Assembly (NCBI RefSeq): GCF_014904705.1
Contig: NZ_JACZCQ010000013.1
Coordinates: 62,001 to 126,000 of the forward strand
From: Nisaea sediminum
GTDB lineage: Bacteria > Pseudomonadota > Alphaproteobacteria > Thalassobaculales > Thalassobaculaceae
DNA length: 64,000 nt
Direction: 5' to 3'
Position 1 is the stretch's first letter. Each line of letters opens with the position of its first letter. The notes under the pieces are model-generated. The model was not told where the DNA came from and made no database searches. It saw only the letters and a program-made list of their open reading frames with translations. The translations under genes were made by a program, and so were the position numbers. Shown in pieces: positions 7,437 to 15,505 of the stretch.

Positions 7437-8129
7437 ATGCACATGGAAACGACCTTCACAACCGCCGGGCTGCGCCGCGGCATAAGCCTGATCTGGCATG
7501 TCGCCATCAGCGGCTTTTTCTTCGCCATCGCGGTCGGCGTGGTCGCACGCGACGTGGGCATGAGCTGGCTCGAGGCCGTCGTCATGAGCGGCGTGGTCTT
7601 CGCCGGCGCCTCCCAGGTCGCGATCATCGATCTCTGGCAATCCCCCTTGCCCCTGCTCGTCATCGCCCTGACCACACTCGGCGTGAATTCCCGCATGCTG
7701 CTGATGGGCGCTTCCATGCGGGAATGGTTCCGCCCGCTGAAGCGCCGGACGGTCTGGGCCAGTTTCTTCTTCCTGACCGATATCAACTGGGCCATGGCGA
7801 TCGCCGAACGGCGCAAGGGCGAGACCGACGCGGCGCTGCTCATGGGCTCGGGCATGCTGCTCTGGGCGACCTGGGTCACCGGCACGGCGATCGGCCATGC
7901 CGTCGGCGGTGCGGCGCTGGATCCGAAAGCGCTCGCTTTCGACGTGCTGGTGCCCGCTTTCTTCGTGATCATGATCAAGCCGATCTGGACCGGCCGGAAG
8001 CAGCTTCTGCCGTGGGCGACGGCCGCCGCCGGGGCGATCCTCGCCGACGCCTTCATCCCCGGAAACGCGCACGTCATCGTCGGCGGGATCGCCGGCTCTC
8101 TGGTCGGAGGGCTGCTCCGTGACCGCTGA
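7437..8129 (+). CDS. azlC: AzlC-family branched-chain amino acid exporter, large subunit
   Basis: A membrane protein of about 230 residues with a typical AzlC opening, LRRGISLIWHVAISGFFFAI, the conserved MSGVVFAGASQVAIIDLW and LTTLGVNSRMLLMGA segments, and about seven hydrophobic stretches. AzlC with the small partner AzlD forms an inner-membrane exporter of branched-chain and related amino acids. The frame is open from a TTG at 7389, but the ATG codons at 7437 and 7443 are closer to where family members begin. No ribosome site clearly decides between them. The end overlaps azlD by 11 bases. Confidence 0.87.
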   Translation: MHMETTFTTAGLRRGISLIWHVAISGFFFAIAVGVVARDVGMSWLEAVVMSGVVFAGASQVAIIDLWQSPLPLLVIALTTLGVNSRMLLMGASMREWFRPLKRRTVWASFFFLTDINWAMAIAERRKGETDAALLMGSGMLLWATWVTGTAIGHAVGGAALDPKALAFDVLVPAFFVIMIKPIWTGRKQLLPWATAAAGAILADAFIPGNAHVIVGGIAGSLVGGLLRDR

Positions 8130-8448
8130 TTTCCTCGCCCTCGACATGAGCTTCGACACCACCGCCCTGATCGCCATCCTGCTGATGGGCGCCGTAACCT
8201 ATTTCACCCGGCTCGGCGGCTTTCTGATGATGCGCTGGATCCCGGAAGGCGGTTTCGTCTCCCGCTGGCTCTCGGCCATCCCGGGAGCGGTCCTGGTCGC
8301 CATTCTCGCCCCGACCGTCTGGAACATCGGCTGGATGGAACGGGCCGGGCTGCTCGTCACCCTGGCGCTCTCCGCGATCGGCGCCAATTCCCTGATCGCG
8401 GTCGTGCTCGGCACTGCGGCTGTCGCGGCCGGCCGGGCCCTGCTCTAG
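8119..8448 (+). CDS. azlD: AzlD-family branched-chain amino acid exporter, small subunit
   Basis: A small hydrophobic protein of 109 residues with four predicted membrane segments and the family pattern TYFTRLGGFLMMRW followed by LSAIPGAVLVAILAPTV. It is the usual partner of AzlC. The GTG at 8119 overlaps the azlC end by 11 bases, which indicates translational coupling. An ATG at 8146 (MSFDTTALIAILL) is an alternative start that would remove the overlap and still keep every membrane segment. Confidence 0.87.
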   Translation: MTADFLALDMSFDTTALIAILLMGAVTYFTRLGGFLMMRWIPEGGFVSRWLSAIPGAVLVAILAPTVWNIGWMERAGLLVTLALSAIGANSLIAVVLGTAAVAAGRALL

Positions 8449-8533
8449 GCAACGAGCCTTCGCATTTGGCACAGCGTTTCTGTGATGATTTACTGGCCCG
8501 CACCCATAGGAAAATAGAGGCGGGAAACAGACC

Positions 8534-9709
8534 ATGCGAAAGATGCACCGCCGTTTCCTGCATCTGACCGGCGCAGTCCTGCTTTTGGTCGCCGTGTCTC
8601 TTCCGGCCGCAGCCCAGACCTATCACCTTTTCGAGCCGAAGACCGCCTCGCAGGCGAAACTGCTGAACCTGTTGAGCTATTACTACGCCACCCCGGAACG
8701 GATCTCGATCTCCGAACTCCTCGCGGGCATCGAAGGCTCGCGGATTCTGGAGACCGATTGGGAAAACGCCCAATTTCCGATCCTGGGGTTTCTCAGTCAG
8801 GCCTTCGCGGCCAATCCAGGCGCTCTCGCCGCGGAGATTGGCCCAACCTACAGCAAACGACTGATGAACATTGTCCTGGCCGCATTGATGATGGAGTTCC
8901 TCGACGTCTACGCGCCGCCCGCCTACCAGGAGATCATAGGCAGGGTCCCTCCGGGAAAAAGGCCGCCCCATATCGCAACCGCGACGGTCAGGCACCCGAA
9001 ACAGCTGGACATGCTCTGGGCCGCCCTCTTCGCGACCGGAGATCCGAAGTTCCTCGACGCCATCCTCAAGGTTTATGAGGATCCGAACGGACCGACCGGC
9101 GACCCGAGGCTGAACCTCGCTTTTCAAAAAGTCATCGAATGGGCGGCCTGGAGCAACATGCAGCAGCACGCCATGGTCGAGCGTCTGATGCGGGAACGAA
9201 CCGCAACGGCACCTCCCTATATCGCCGGCCGGCTGCGGGCCATCGTCTCCCGCTTCGAAGCGAGCCTGGAGTCGCTCAATCTCGGAACGCGGGACGGGCT
9301 CTTCTCCGCGATGGTCGCGCTGACCGATGCCTCGATCATTGAGGAGCTGAGAAAGCCCCCCAGCAGCGGCATCCGGGTCGTCAAGAAGCGCCGGTTCTCG
9401 CGGCAGGAGGACATCTTCGTGCATATCTCCTTCAACGGCATGGAGGTCTCCGAAGATAACCAGGCCAACGTGACCTTTTCCTCGATCCTCCGGTTGCCCG
9501 ACGGTCACGAACAGCAGCTCTACGAGGACCGGACGGCGATCGTCGGGCCGGCGCCGGTGCGCTTCAGCATCCTTTCGGCCCGCGACCTGCACCAGTTCCG
9601 GCTTCCCGGCGACGCTCCGGCCGGGGACTATCAGCTGCGCGTCACTCTGAGCGACAATCTCTCGGGCAAGGATCTGAAATTGACCGCAGACTTCACGCTG
9701 GTCGAATGA
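8534..9709 (+). CDS. Secreted protein of unknown function
   Basis: A 391-residue protein with a clear signal peptide: basic MRKMHRR, hydrophobic LTGAVLLLVAVSLP, cleavage after AAA near residue 27. The mature part looks helical up to about residue 275, then changes to a beta-rich C-terminal region (~285-390) with alternating hydrophobic residues (IFVHISFNGMEVSEDN, DYQLRVTLSDNL), which could be an immunoglobulin-like or carbohydrate-type sandwich. I do not recognise the family. The ATG at 8534 has a GGCGGGAAA ribosome site. An ATG nine bases downstream is also possible. The gene for the EAL-like protein follows on the same strand with an 87-base gap. Confidence 0.72.
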   Translation: MRKMHRRFLHLTGAVLLLVAVSLPAAAQTYHLFEPKTASQAKLLNLLSYYYATPERISISELLAGIEGSRILETDWENAQFPILGFLSQAFAANPGALAAEIGPTYSKRLMNIVLAALMMEFLDVYAPPAYQEIIGRVPPGKRPPHIATATVRHPKQLDMLWAALFATGDPKFLDAILKVYEDPNGPTGDPRLNLAFQKVIEWAAWSNMQQHAMVERLMRERTATAPPYIAGRLRAIVSRFEASLESLNLGTRDGLFSAMVALTDASIIEELRKPPSSGIRVVKKRRFSRQEDIFVHISFNGMEVSEDNQANVTFSSILRLPDGHEQQLYEDRTAIVGPAPVRFSILSARDLHQFRLPGDAPAGDYQLRVTLSDNLSGKDLKLTADFTLVE

Positions 9710-9796
9710 CATAAGCGCATCCGGGTACCGCAACGATTGCCAGACAAGGCGCTGATCGGGCAGACTCCTGCCCAGCAGGCCAATTGCGGAAACCCG

Positions 9797-11008
9797 ATGC
9801 GCACCCAAGAAGCGGAACTACTGGCGATCGTCGAAAGCGCGGAGCGTGAGCATGAGGATCTGACGGCCATCGTCATCGATCTCTCATCCATTCCGCATAT
9901 CGGCGATCCGATCTTTTTCCGCACGCTGATCGCGCGCATCAACATCGCGCCCGGCGACCTATACCGCCTACCGCATCACCTGGTCGCGCTCGTCACCCCG
10001 AACGCGTCGGCGGCAAAGACCGTCGCTGCGATAGACCGGCTCGGCGAATTTCTGAAGCGCAGCGGGCGGGGTGAGGCGCGGCGACAGCAGTTCCGGCTTT
10101 CCACCGAAGCGGCCAAGCTTACAAAGCTCTGCAAACGCCTGATTGCCGAGCAGCCGGACACTCCTCGACCAGGAGGCGAGGACAGCGATCTCGAGGGCTT
10201 TTTCAGTCTGTTCGAGTCCTTGAGCAATGCGGACATCTCCAACCTAGTCCGCGAGCAGACGATCTGGGATCTCTCGAAACCGCATGATCCTGTGCCGATG
10301 GCGGGCGCTCTTACGGTCTCGATCGACGTTCTCGACGATATGTTCGGCCAGGATATCCGGGCCAATCCCTGGCTTTTCGAGAAAATCATCGAGGTGATCG
10401 ACGTTCGCATGCTCGATCATCTCATCGACGATCGGATGAAGACCGGCAAGACCTACACCGTCAACGTGAACAGCGCTGTCGTGAACGAGGGCGAGCTGGA
10501 CGAGGCATTCGATTCCATTCCGATGAACAGCCGCAAGCGCGTGATCCTCGAGGTTCCCTATGTCGAGGCGCTGCACGAGCGCGGCGATTTCGATGCCATG
10601 GTCGATATCCTGGAGCGGGAGCATTTCCCGATCGCGCTCGACGGCGTGCGCTGGACCTCGCTGTCCAAGCTGGAGGTCGATCCGGCGCGCTTCGCCTTCG
10701 TGAAGTTCATGTGGGACCAGCACTTGAACCCCGAGAATGCGGCGGACTGGACGGCTTTCACCGGCGCGCTGGAGAGGCTGGGACCGGAGAACTGCATCGT
10801 GTTCAACTGTATCGACGAGAGAGCGATCCCTCCGCTGGAGGAGCTTGGTCTGGTCCGGTTTCAGGGCCGTGCGGTGGATGATTTCATCCGACACGACCGT
10901 GCCGAACTGCAGAAGGCCCATGTCCAGCAGTCCGCCCGCGAAGACGTGGCGGACGAGACCGGCGACGGCAAGGCGCAGGGCGGCATCATGGGCAAGCTGT
11001 TCGGTTGA
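9797..11008 (+). CDS. Degenerate EAL-like regulatory protein
   Basis: A cytoplasmic protein of about 403 residues with no membrane segment. Its second half follows the EAL phosphodiesterase fold: YTVNVNSAVVNEGELDEAF resembles the SVNLS strand, VILEVPYVEALHERGDF the E-strand, IALDGVRWTSLSKL the DDFGTGYSSL loop, and CIVFNCIDERAIPPLEELGL the EGVET-EQL-LRELG strand. The catalytic motifs are not intact: no EAL triplet, one aspartate where DDFG is expected, and no EGVET. It is probably a non-catalytic relative that binds a partner or ligand. A TTG at 9737 would add 20 residues, but the ATG at 9797 has a GGAA ribosome site 7 bases upstream and is preferred. Confidence 0.65.
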   Translation: MRTQEAELLAIVESAEREHEDLTAIVIDLSSIPHIGDPIFFRTLIARINIAPGDLYRLPHHLVALVTPNASAAKTVAAIDRLGEFLKRSGRGEARRQQFRLSTEAAKLTKLCKRLIAEQPDTPRPGGEDSDLEGFFSLFESLSNADISNLVREQTIWDLSKPHDPVPMAGALTVSIDVLDDMFGQDIRANPWLFEKIIEVIDVRMLDHLIDDRMKTGKTYTVNVNSAVVNEGELDEAFDSIPMNSRKRVILEVPYVEALHERGDFDAMVDILEREHFPIALDGVRWTSLSKLEVDPARFAFVKFMWDQHLNPENAADWTAFTGALERLGPENCIVFNCIDERAIPPLEELGLVRFQGRAVDDFIRHDRAELQKAHVQQSAREDVADETGDGKAQGGIMGKLFG

Positions 11009-11127
11009 TCCACATCATCCCCAAGCACTCGCGGATGCGGCAATCTGGGACTTGATTTGCATCCGGTCGGCGTCGACCATAGGGCGCAAATAACCTGAAA
11101 AGACAAGACTGAGGGGAGGTTCGCGGT

Positions 11128-13020
11128 ATGGGCCAGTTCGATGAGGTCTATCGGCGCTCGCTGGAAGATCCGGAAGGTTTCTGGGGCGAGGCGGCAGACG
11201 ACGTTTTCTGGTTCAAGCGCTGGGAAAAGGTCCTGGATGCGAGCAGGCCGCCCTTTTACCGCTGGTTCGAAGGCGGCACGACCAACACCTGTTACAACGC
11301 CCTCGACCGCCATGTCGAAGACGGCCGCGGCGCGCAGGCCGCGCTGATCTACGACAGCCCGGTCACCAAGACCAAGCAGAGCTTCACCTACAGCGAACTG
11401 ACGGACAAGGTCGCGGCCTTCGCCGGCGTTCTGGAGAAATATGGCGTCGGCTACGGCGACCGCGTGATCATCTACATGCCGATGATCCCCGAGGCCGCAA
11501 TTGCCATGCTGGCGACCACCAGGATCGGCGCGGTGCATTCCGTCGTCTTCGGCGGCTTCGCCTCGAACGAGCTCGCCAAACGCATCGACGACTGCAAGCC
11601 GAAGCTGATCGTCACCGCCTCCTGCGGCATCGAACCCGGCCGGACCGTCGCCTATATGCCGCTGCTCGACGGCGCCATCGAGATGGCGAAGCACAAGCCG
11701 GACCATTGCATCGTCTACCAACGCCCGATGGCCGAGGCGAAACTGACCGAGGACCGCGACATCGAGTGGAACGCGGCGCATGAAGGTGCCACGCCTGCCG
11801 CCTGCGCCGAGGTCAAGGCGACCGACCCCGCCTATATCCTCTACACCTCCGGCACCACCGGTGTGCCGAAGGGCGTCGTCCGGGCGACCGGTGGCCATAT
11901 CGTCGCCCTCAAATGGTCGATGAAGAACATCTACGGCGTCGATCCGGGCGAGGTCTTCTGGGCCGCTTCCGACGTCGGCTGGGTGGTCGGCCATTCCTAT
12001 ATCGTGTACGCCCCGCTCTTCCACGGCTGCACCACCATGCTCTACGAGGGCAAGCCGGTCGGCACGCCGGACGCGGGCGCCTTCTGGCGGGTGATCTCGG
12101 AGCACAAGGTCTCCACCATGTTCACCGCGCCGACCGCGATCCGCGCGATCAAGAAGGAGGATCCGGACGGCAAGCTGCTGGCGAACTACGACATGAGCCA
12201 CTACAAGGCCCAGTTCCTCGCCGGCGAGCGCTGCGATCCCGACACGCTGCACTGGTGCGAGGACAAGTTGAAGGTGCCAGTGGTCGATCACTGGTGGCAG
12301 ACCGAGACCGGCTGGCCGATCGCCTCGAACTGCCTCGGCATCGAGCAGCTTCCGGTCAAGGCGGGTTCGCCGACGCGCGCGGTTCCCGGATGGGACGTGC
12401 AGATCCTCGACGAGGCGTGCAAGGAAGTGAAGCGCGGCGATGTCGGCGCGATCTCCATCAAGCTGCCGCTGCCGCCGGGCGCCCTGCCGACGCTCTGGCA
12501 GAACGACGAGCGCTATGTCGAGAGCTACCTCGCGGACTATCCCGGCTACTACAAGACCGGAGATGCCGGCTACATGGACGAGGACGGCTATCTCTACGTG
12601 ATGAGCCGGACCGACGACATCATCAATGTCGCTGGCCACCGGCTCTCGACCGGCGGCATGGAGGAGGTCCTGGCGAACCATCCGGCCGTCGCCGAATGCG
12701 CCGTGATCGGCGTCGCCGACCAGCTCAAGGGTCAGGTTCCGCTTGGCTTCGTCGTGCTGAAGGACGGCGTCAATACGCCGGAGGAGCAGATCCTGAAGGA
12801 GCTGGTGCAGATGGTCCGCGACAGGATCGGCCCGGTCGCCGCCTTCAAGCAGGCGACGATCGTGCAGCGCCTGCCGAAGACCCGGTCGGGCAAGATCCTC
12901 CGCGGCACCATGCAGAAGATCGCCGACGGCGAGAGCTATCCGATGCCGGCCACGATCGACGATCCGTCGATCCTTCCCGAGATCGCCGACGCGCTGAAGG
13001 GGATCGGCTACGCCAAGTAG
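11128..13020 (+). CDS. prpE: Propionyl-CoA synthetase (PrpE-type acyl-CoA synthetase)
   Basis: A 630-residue ANL-superfamily enzyme with an ACS-type N-terminus (EVYRRSLEDPEGFWGE), the ATP loop YTSGTTGVPKGVVR near residue 240, the GWVVGHSYIVYAPLFHG region, the acceptor segment VVDHWWQTETG, and the C-terminal PKTRSGKILRG motif with the regulatory lysine Lys589. PrpE activates propionate, and related enzymes acetate or other short acids, to CoA thioesters in the cytoplasm. The RATGGHIVALKWSMKNIYGVD stretch favours PrpE over acetyl-CoA synthetase. The start at 11128 has a GGGGAGG ribosome site. No methylcitrate-cycle gene is adjacent. Confidence 0.9.
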   Translation: MGQFDEVYRRSLEDPEGFWGEAADDVFWFKRWEKVLDASRPPFYRWFEGGTTNTCYNALDRHVEDGRGAQAALIYDSPVTKTKQSFTYSELTDKVAAFAGVLEKYGVGYGDRVIIYMPMIPEAAIAMLATTRIGAVHSVVFGGFASNELAKRIDDCKPKLIVTASCGIEPGRTVAYMPLLDGAIEMAKHKPDHCIVYQRPMAEAKLTEDRDIEWNAAHEGATPAACAEVKATDPAYILYTSGTTGVPKGVVRATGGHIVALKWSMKNIYGVDPGEVFWAASDVGWVVGHSYIVYAPLFHGCTTMLYEGKPVGTPDAGAFWRVISEHKVSTMFTAPTAIRAIKKEDPDGKLLANYDMSHYKAQFLAGERCDPDTLHWCEDKLKVPVVDHWWQTETGWPIASNCLGIEQLPVKAGSPTRAVPGWDVQILDEACKEVKRGDVGAISIKLPLPPGALPTLWQNDERYVESYLADYPGYYKTGDAGYMDEDGYLYVMSRTDDIINVAGHRLSTGGMEEVLANHPAVAECAVIGVADQLKGQVPLGFVVLKDGVNTPEEQILKELVQMVRDRIGPVAAFKQATIVQRLPKTRSGKILRGTMQKIADGESYPMPATIDDPSILPEIADALKGIGYAK

Positions 13021-13035
13021 CCTTTCCGCCGCGCC

Positions 13036-13497
13036 TCACGCCCGCCGGAAGAAGGTCAGGACGTAGCCGAGACCGACCAGAATGGTCGTCGCATGGAATA
13101 ATACCATCAGGCCGAGCCCCGCGGTCGCGAGACCGTTGTCCAGCAGCAGCGGCTCGAAAGCCTGATCGACGATCTCCATGACGAGCCCGACGAGGAGCAG
13201 CACCGCGCCGTAAAACTCAGCGTGCTCGTTCATCAGATGCTCCTGGGCGGGCATCTCCTCGCCGAATATGCGCTTGGCCAGCAGTTCCCGCTCTTCGAGG
13301 AACACCCCGAAGGTCACGAGGATGACCGCGATATCGTCGGTCAGCTCGAGATCTTCCGCGGCGATACCCGGTTTCAGGCTCTCGAGAAAGGCCGGCACGA
13401 TCCCGCCGCCGACCACCGCCGCCATTGCCATGACGAGCAATGTGGAGAGGATCAGCGTCGCGGGATGGACGAGAATGGATATGGCGGTCTTGCGCAC
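13036..13497 (-). CDS. Integral membrane protein of unknown function
   Basis: A 153-residue protein with about three or four membrane segments: ISILVHPATLILSTLLVMAM (residues ~6-25), a hydrophobic stretch around DDIAVILVTFGVFL, AVLLLVGLVMEIVD, and a C-terminal span LGLMVLFHATTILVGLGYVL. An acidic, histidine-containing loop lies between them (EEMPAQEHLMNEHAEF). The frame is open to 13590, but GTG at 13497 is chosen because a GGGGAG ribosome site lies 5-6 bases before it, and the extra upstream residues (with FFFEFEFQ) look non-coding. It is tail-to-tail with prpE, 15 bases apart. No family is recognised. Confidence 0.68.
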   Translation of the reverse strand: MRKTAISILVHPATLILSTLLVMAMAAVVGGGIVPAFLESLKPGIAAEDLELTDDIAVILVTFGVFLEERELLAKRIFGEEMPAQEHLMNEHAEFYGAVLLLVGLVMEIVDQAFEPLLLDNGLATAGLGLMVLFHATTILVGLGYVLTFFRRA

Positions 13498-14078
13498 GCG
13501 AACTCCCCAGAACAGACCCGGGGAAGTTGAGCAAATCGGTGCCTGGAACTCAAACTCAAAGAAAAAATACCAAATTGGCGTCATCCCCACGCACGTGAGA
13601 ACCCGGGGAACGATATCTCGGCTATGCTCGGATCGTCAGGCACGGGGCCACCCTGCCCGCAGTGAGCCATCCACGATCCGTGGCTCCCCTAAAAGTCTCC
13701 AAAATTTAGTTTCTGATTTCAGAAAACGTAGCAGCCAAGACAATTCCGGCCGTTTCAAGATTTCAAAAACGTAAATACTCATCAGAACGGCAGAGAGGCG
13801 ATCACAAAAACCACGCATACCATCATAATCGTTTTGACTTTTCATCAACTTAACGACGATATGCTTATTCTCAATCTAATTCTTGCGGCAGCAGCGCGGC
13901 GCTTGCCGGGGTCGAGGGGGCAATGTTGCACCTGAACACGTTCGTATTTTTCGACAAAAACGTGGCGGAGACGGACGTTCTGACGGAGGACGGCGGCAAC
14001 GCGTTGCCGACGAAGGGGCGTTAGATGAATCTGCCCACGATTTATTGCGGCTCTGCCCCCGCATAATCCGGATTGCGA
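13498..14078. other. 581-base intergenic region, no convincing gene
   Basis: This stretch is more AT-rich than its surroundings, especially 13680-13880. It contains an inverted repeat GAGCCA/TGGCTC at 13664-13686 and a short possible ORF at 13923-14024 (33 codons, MLHLNTFVFFDKN...) with a G-rich sequence just before its ATG. Neither is strong enough to call a gene. It probably holds divergent promoters for the membrane-protein gene and the AraC-type regulator. Confidence 0.5.
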
Positions 14079-15179
14079 ATGACCGATGTGACGCAACAGA
14101 CAGGGACAGCAGGGCAGGGTTCACCCGCCAGCGCCGAATGCCCAAACGACGATCCGCTCCCCCATGCGCGTTTCACGCTGGATGGGGTTCCCGAGAAAGA
14201 GCGCTATGACCTTTGGCGCGACAGCATCTCCTGTATTTTCGAGGTAGAAGCGGAGCGTGAGATCCGGCAGGGGCCGTTCGAGGCCTCAATCGACGCGAAC
14301 CTGTTCGGCTCGATCATGCTCGCGCGAACCCAGACGCTCCAGCAACGGTGGAGCCGGACTCCCGCCCTCATGGCGAAAGACGGCATGGATCACTACATGA
14401 TCCAGGTCTATGAGCATGGAGACATGCTCTGGGAAACCTCGGAAGGCACTCGATCCTTTCCGAAGCACGGGCTGGTTATTTTTGACCTGGCAGAACAAGT
14501 CGTCACAAGAACCAACAATTTCTCCAATCTCTCGCTCTTCATTCCCCGTTCCATGCTCGACGAGCAGCTGAAGGACCGTGGCAGCCAGCATCTGCGGGTG
14601 CTGACCGCGGACGAACCGATGGTTCATCTCCTGCGCGATCACATGGTTTCGCTGAAATCCCTCTCGTCTCAGATGACGGCACGTCAGGCGGTCGAAATTT
14701 CGCCGGCGACGATCGGTTTGGCAGCAGCGTGCCTGAACGCCGTGATATCACCGGACGACCCGCGGCAGACGTCCGGTGCATCCATGGCCCGTATGACCAT
14801 CATCCGGCGTCTTATCGAGGCAAATCTCGGAAATCCCGAGCTCAGCGTGGACTGGATCACCGGCAAGGTCGGGCTGTCGCGAACCAAGCTCTACGAACTG
14901 TTCGAGCAGCTCGGTGGGGTCGCAAATTATATTCGGAGACGAAGGCTCCGGCGCGCGCTCATCATGCTCACCGACAAGAGCACGGCGCATCTGTCGATCT
15001 ACGATATTGCGATGGAGGCGAGCTATACCAGCGACGCGGCATTCGTGCGCGCCTTCCGTGCCAGGTATGGCGTTACTCCGGGGGATGTGCGCGCCGCGGG
15101 CCATCGGTTGCTGGTTGCCGAAGGCATGAAGACGCCCGGCGTGGACAGGCGGCACGAGGCCTGGGTGCACAATCTCTAG
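14079..15179 (+). CDS. AraC-family transcriptional regulator (cupin-like N-terminus)
   Basis: A regulator of about 366 residues. The N-terminal ~200 residues match the AraC-binding-like domain often followed by HTH_18, with RYDLWRDSISCIFEVE and FDLAEQVVTRTNNFSNLSLFIPRSML segments. The C-terminal ~100 residues are the DNA-binding domain, with helices LSVDWITGKVGLSRTKLYELF and YDIAMEASYTSDAAFVRAFRARYGVTPG. This class usually controls nearby catabolic or surface genes in response to a small ligand. The next gene on the same strand, 326 bases on, is RTX-A, a possible target. ATG at 14079 is preferred to the TTG six bases earlier. Confidence 0.85.
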   Translation: MTDVTQQTGTAGQGSPASAECPNDDPLPHARFTLDGVPEKERYDLWRDSISCIFEVEAEREIRQGPFEASIDANLFGSIMLARTQTLQQRWSRTPALMAKDGMDHYMIQVYEHGDMLWETSEGTRSFPKHGLVIFDLAEQVVTRTNNFSNLSLFIPRSMLDEQLKDRGSQHLRVLTADEPMVHLLRDHMVSLKSLSSQMTARQAVEISPATIGLAAACLNAVISPDDPRQTSGASMARMTIIRRLIEANLGNPELSVDWITGKVGLSRTKLYELFEQLGGVANYIRRRRLRRALIMLTDKSTAHLSIYDIAMEASYTSDAAFVRAFRARYGVTPGDVRAAGHRLLVAEGMKTPGVDRRHEAWVHNL

Positions 15180-15505
15180 GAGCGGCTCCAGGGCCGGCGT
15201 TTCGGCGGAGGTGTCCTTTTGTCGAGGCTTAAGCGGCGACCCGGCACCGGCCAGCCTGAAACGACGACTTGACCGCCGGGATTTGCGATAACGATCTTCA
15301 GGTAATCGCTCGCATTTTTTCATACTAAGGCGTGTCCCCCCCCCTGCCGATCGGTTGATCGTGCGTGATCTCGATCAAATACGGACACTCTGTACAAATT
15401 TCCGGACACCCGGCAGGCAGCCTACCTCTTAGCTCTCTAGATTCCCCGACTGAAAAGTTGCGACTTCTTCCAACGAAGAAGCGCGCCGGCATTTGGATAA
15501 ATGCA
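15180..15505 (+). promoter_or_regulatory. Leader region of the large RTX gene, with a C9 tract
   Basis: A gap of 326 bases before RTX-A. It contains a run of nine C residues at 15336-15344, the inverted hexamers TTGATC/GATCAA at 15354-15377 and a short hairpin CTTCTTC/GAAGAAG just before the start. The frame is open from a GTG at 15365, but that extension has no ribosome site and no family match. No clear -35/-10 pair was found. Confidence 0.4.

Noticed and set aside
10861-12681. Long minus-strand open frame (~606 codons) opposite prpE
   Set aside because: prpE is a full-length conserved enzyme on the other strand. The mirror frame is Arg/His/Gly-rich with no recognisable motif.
13636-13848. 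Minus-strand 70-codon ORF in the 13.5-14.1 kb gap
   Set aside because: It has no ribosome site, no motif, and composition unlike neighbouring genes. It overlaps an inverted repeat.
13923-14024. Short ORF of 33 codons before the AraC-type regulator
   Set aside because: It has a G-rich sequence before its ATG but no conserved motif. It is too short to separate from chance in this region.
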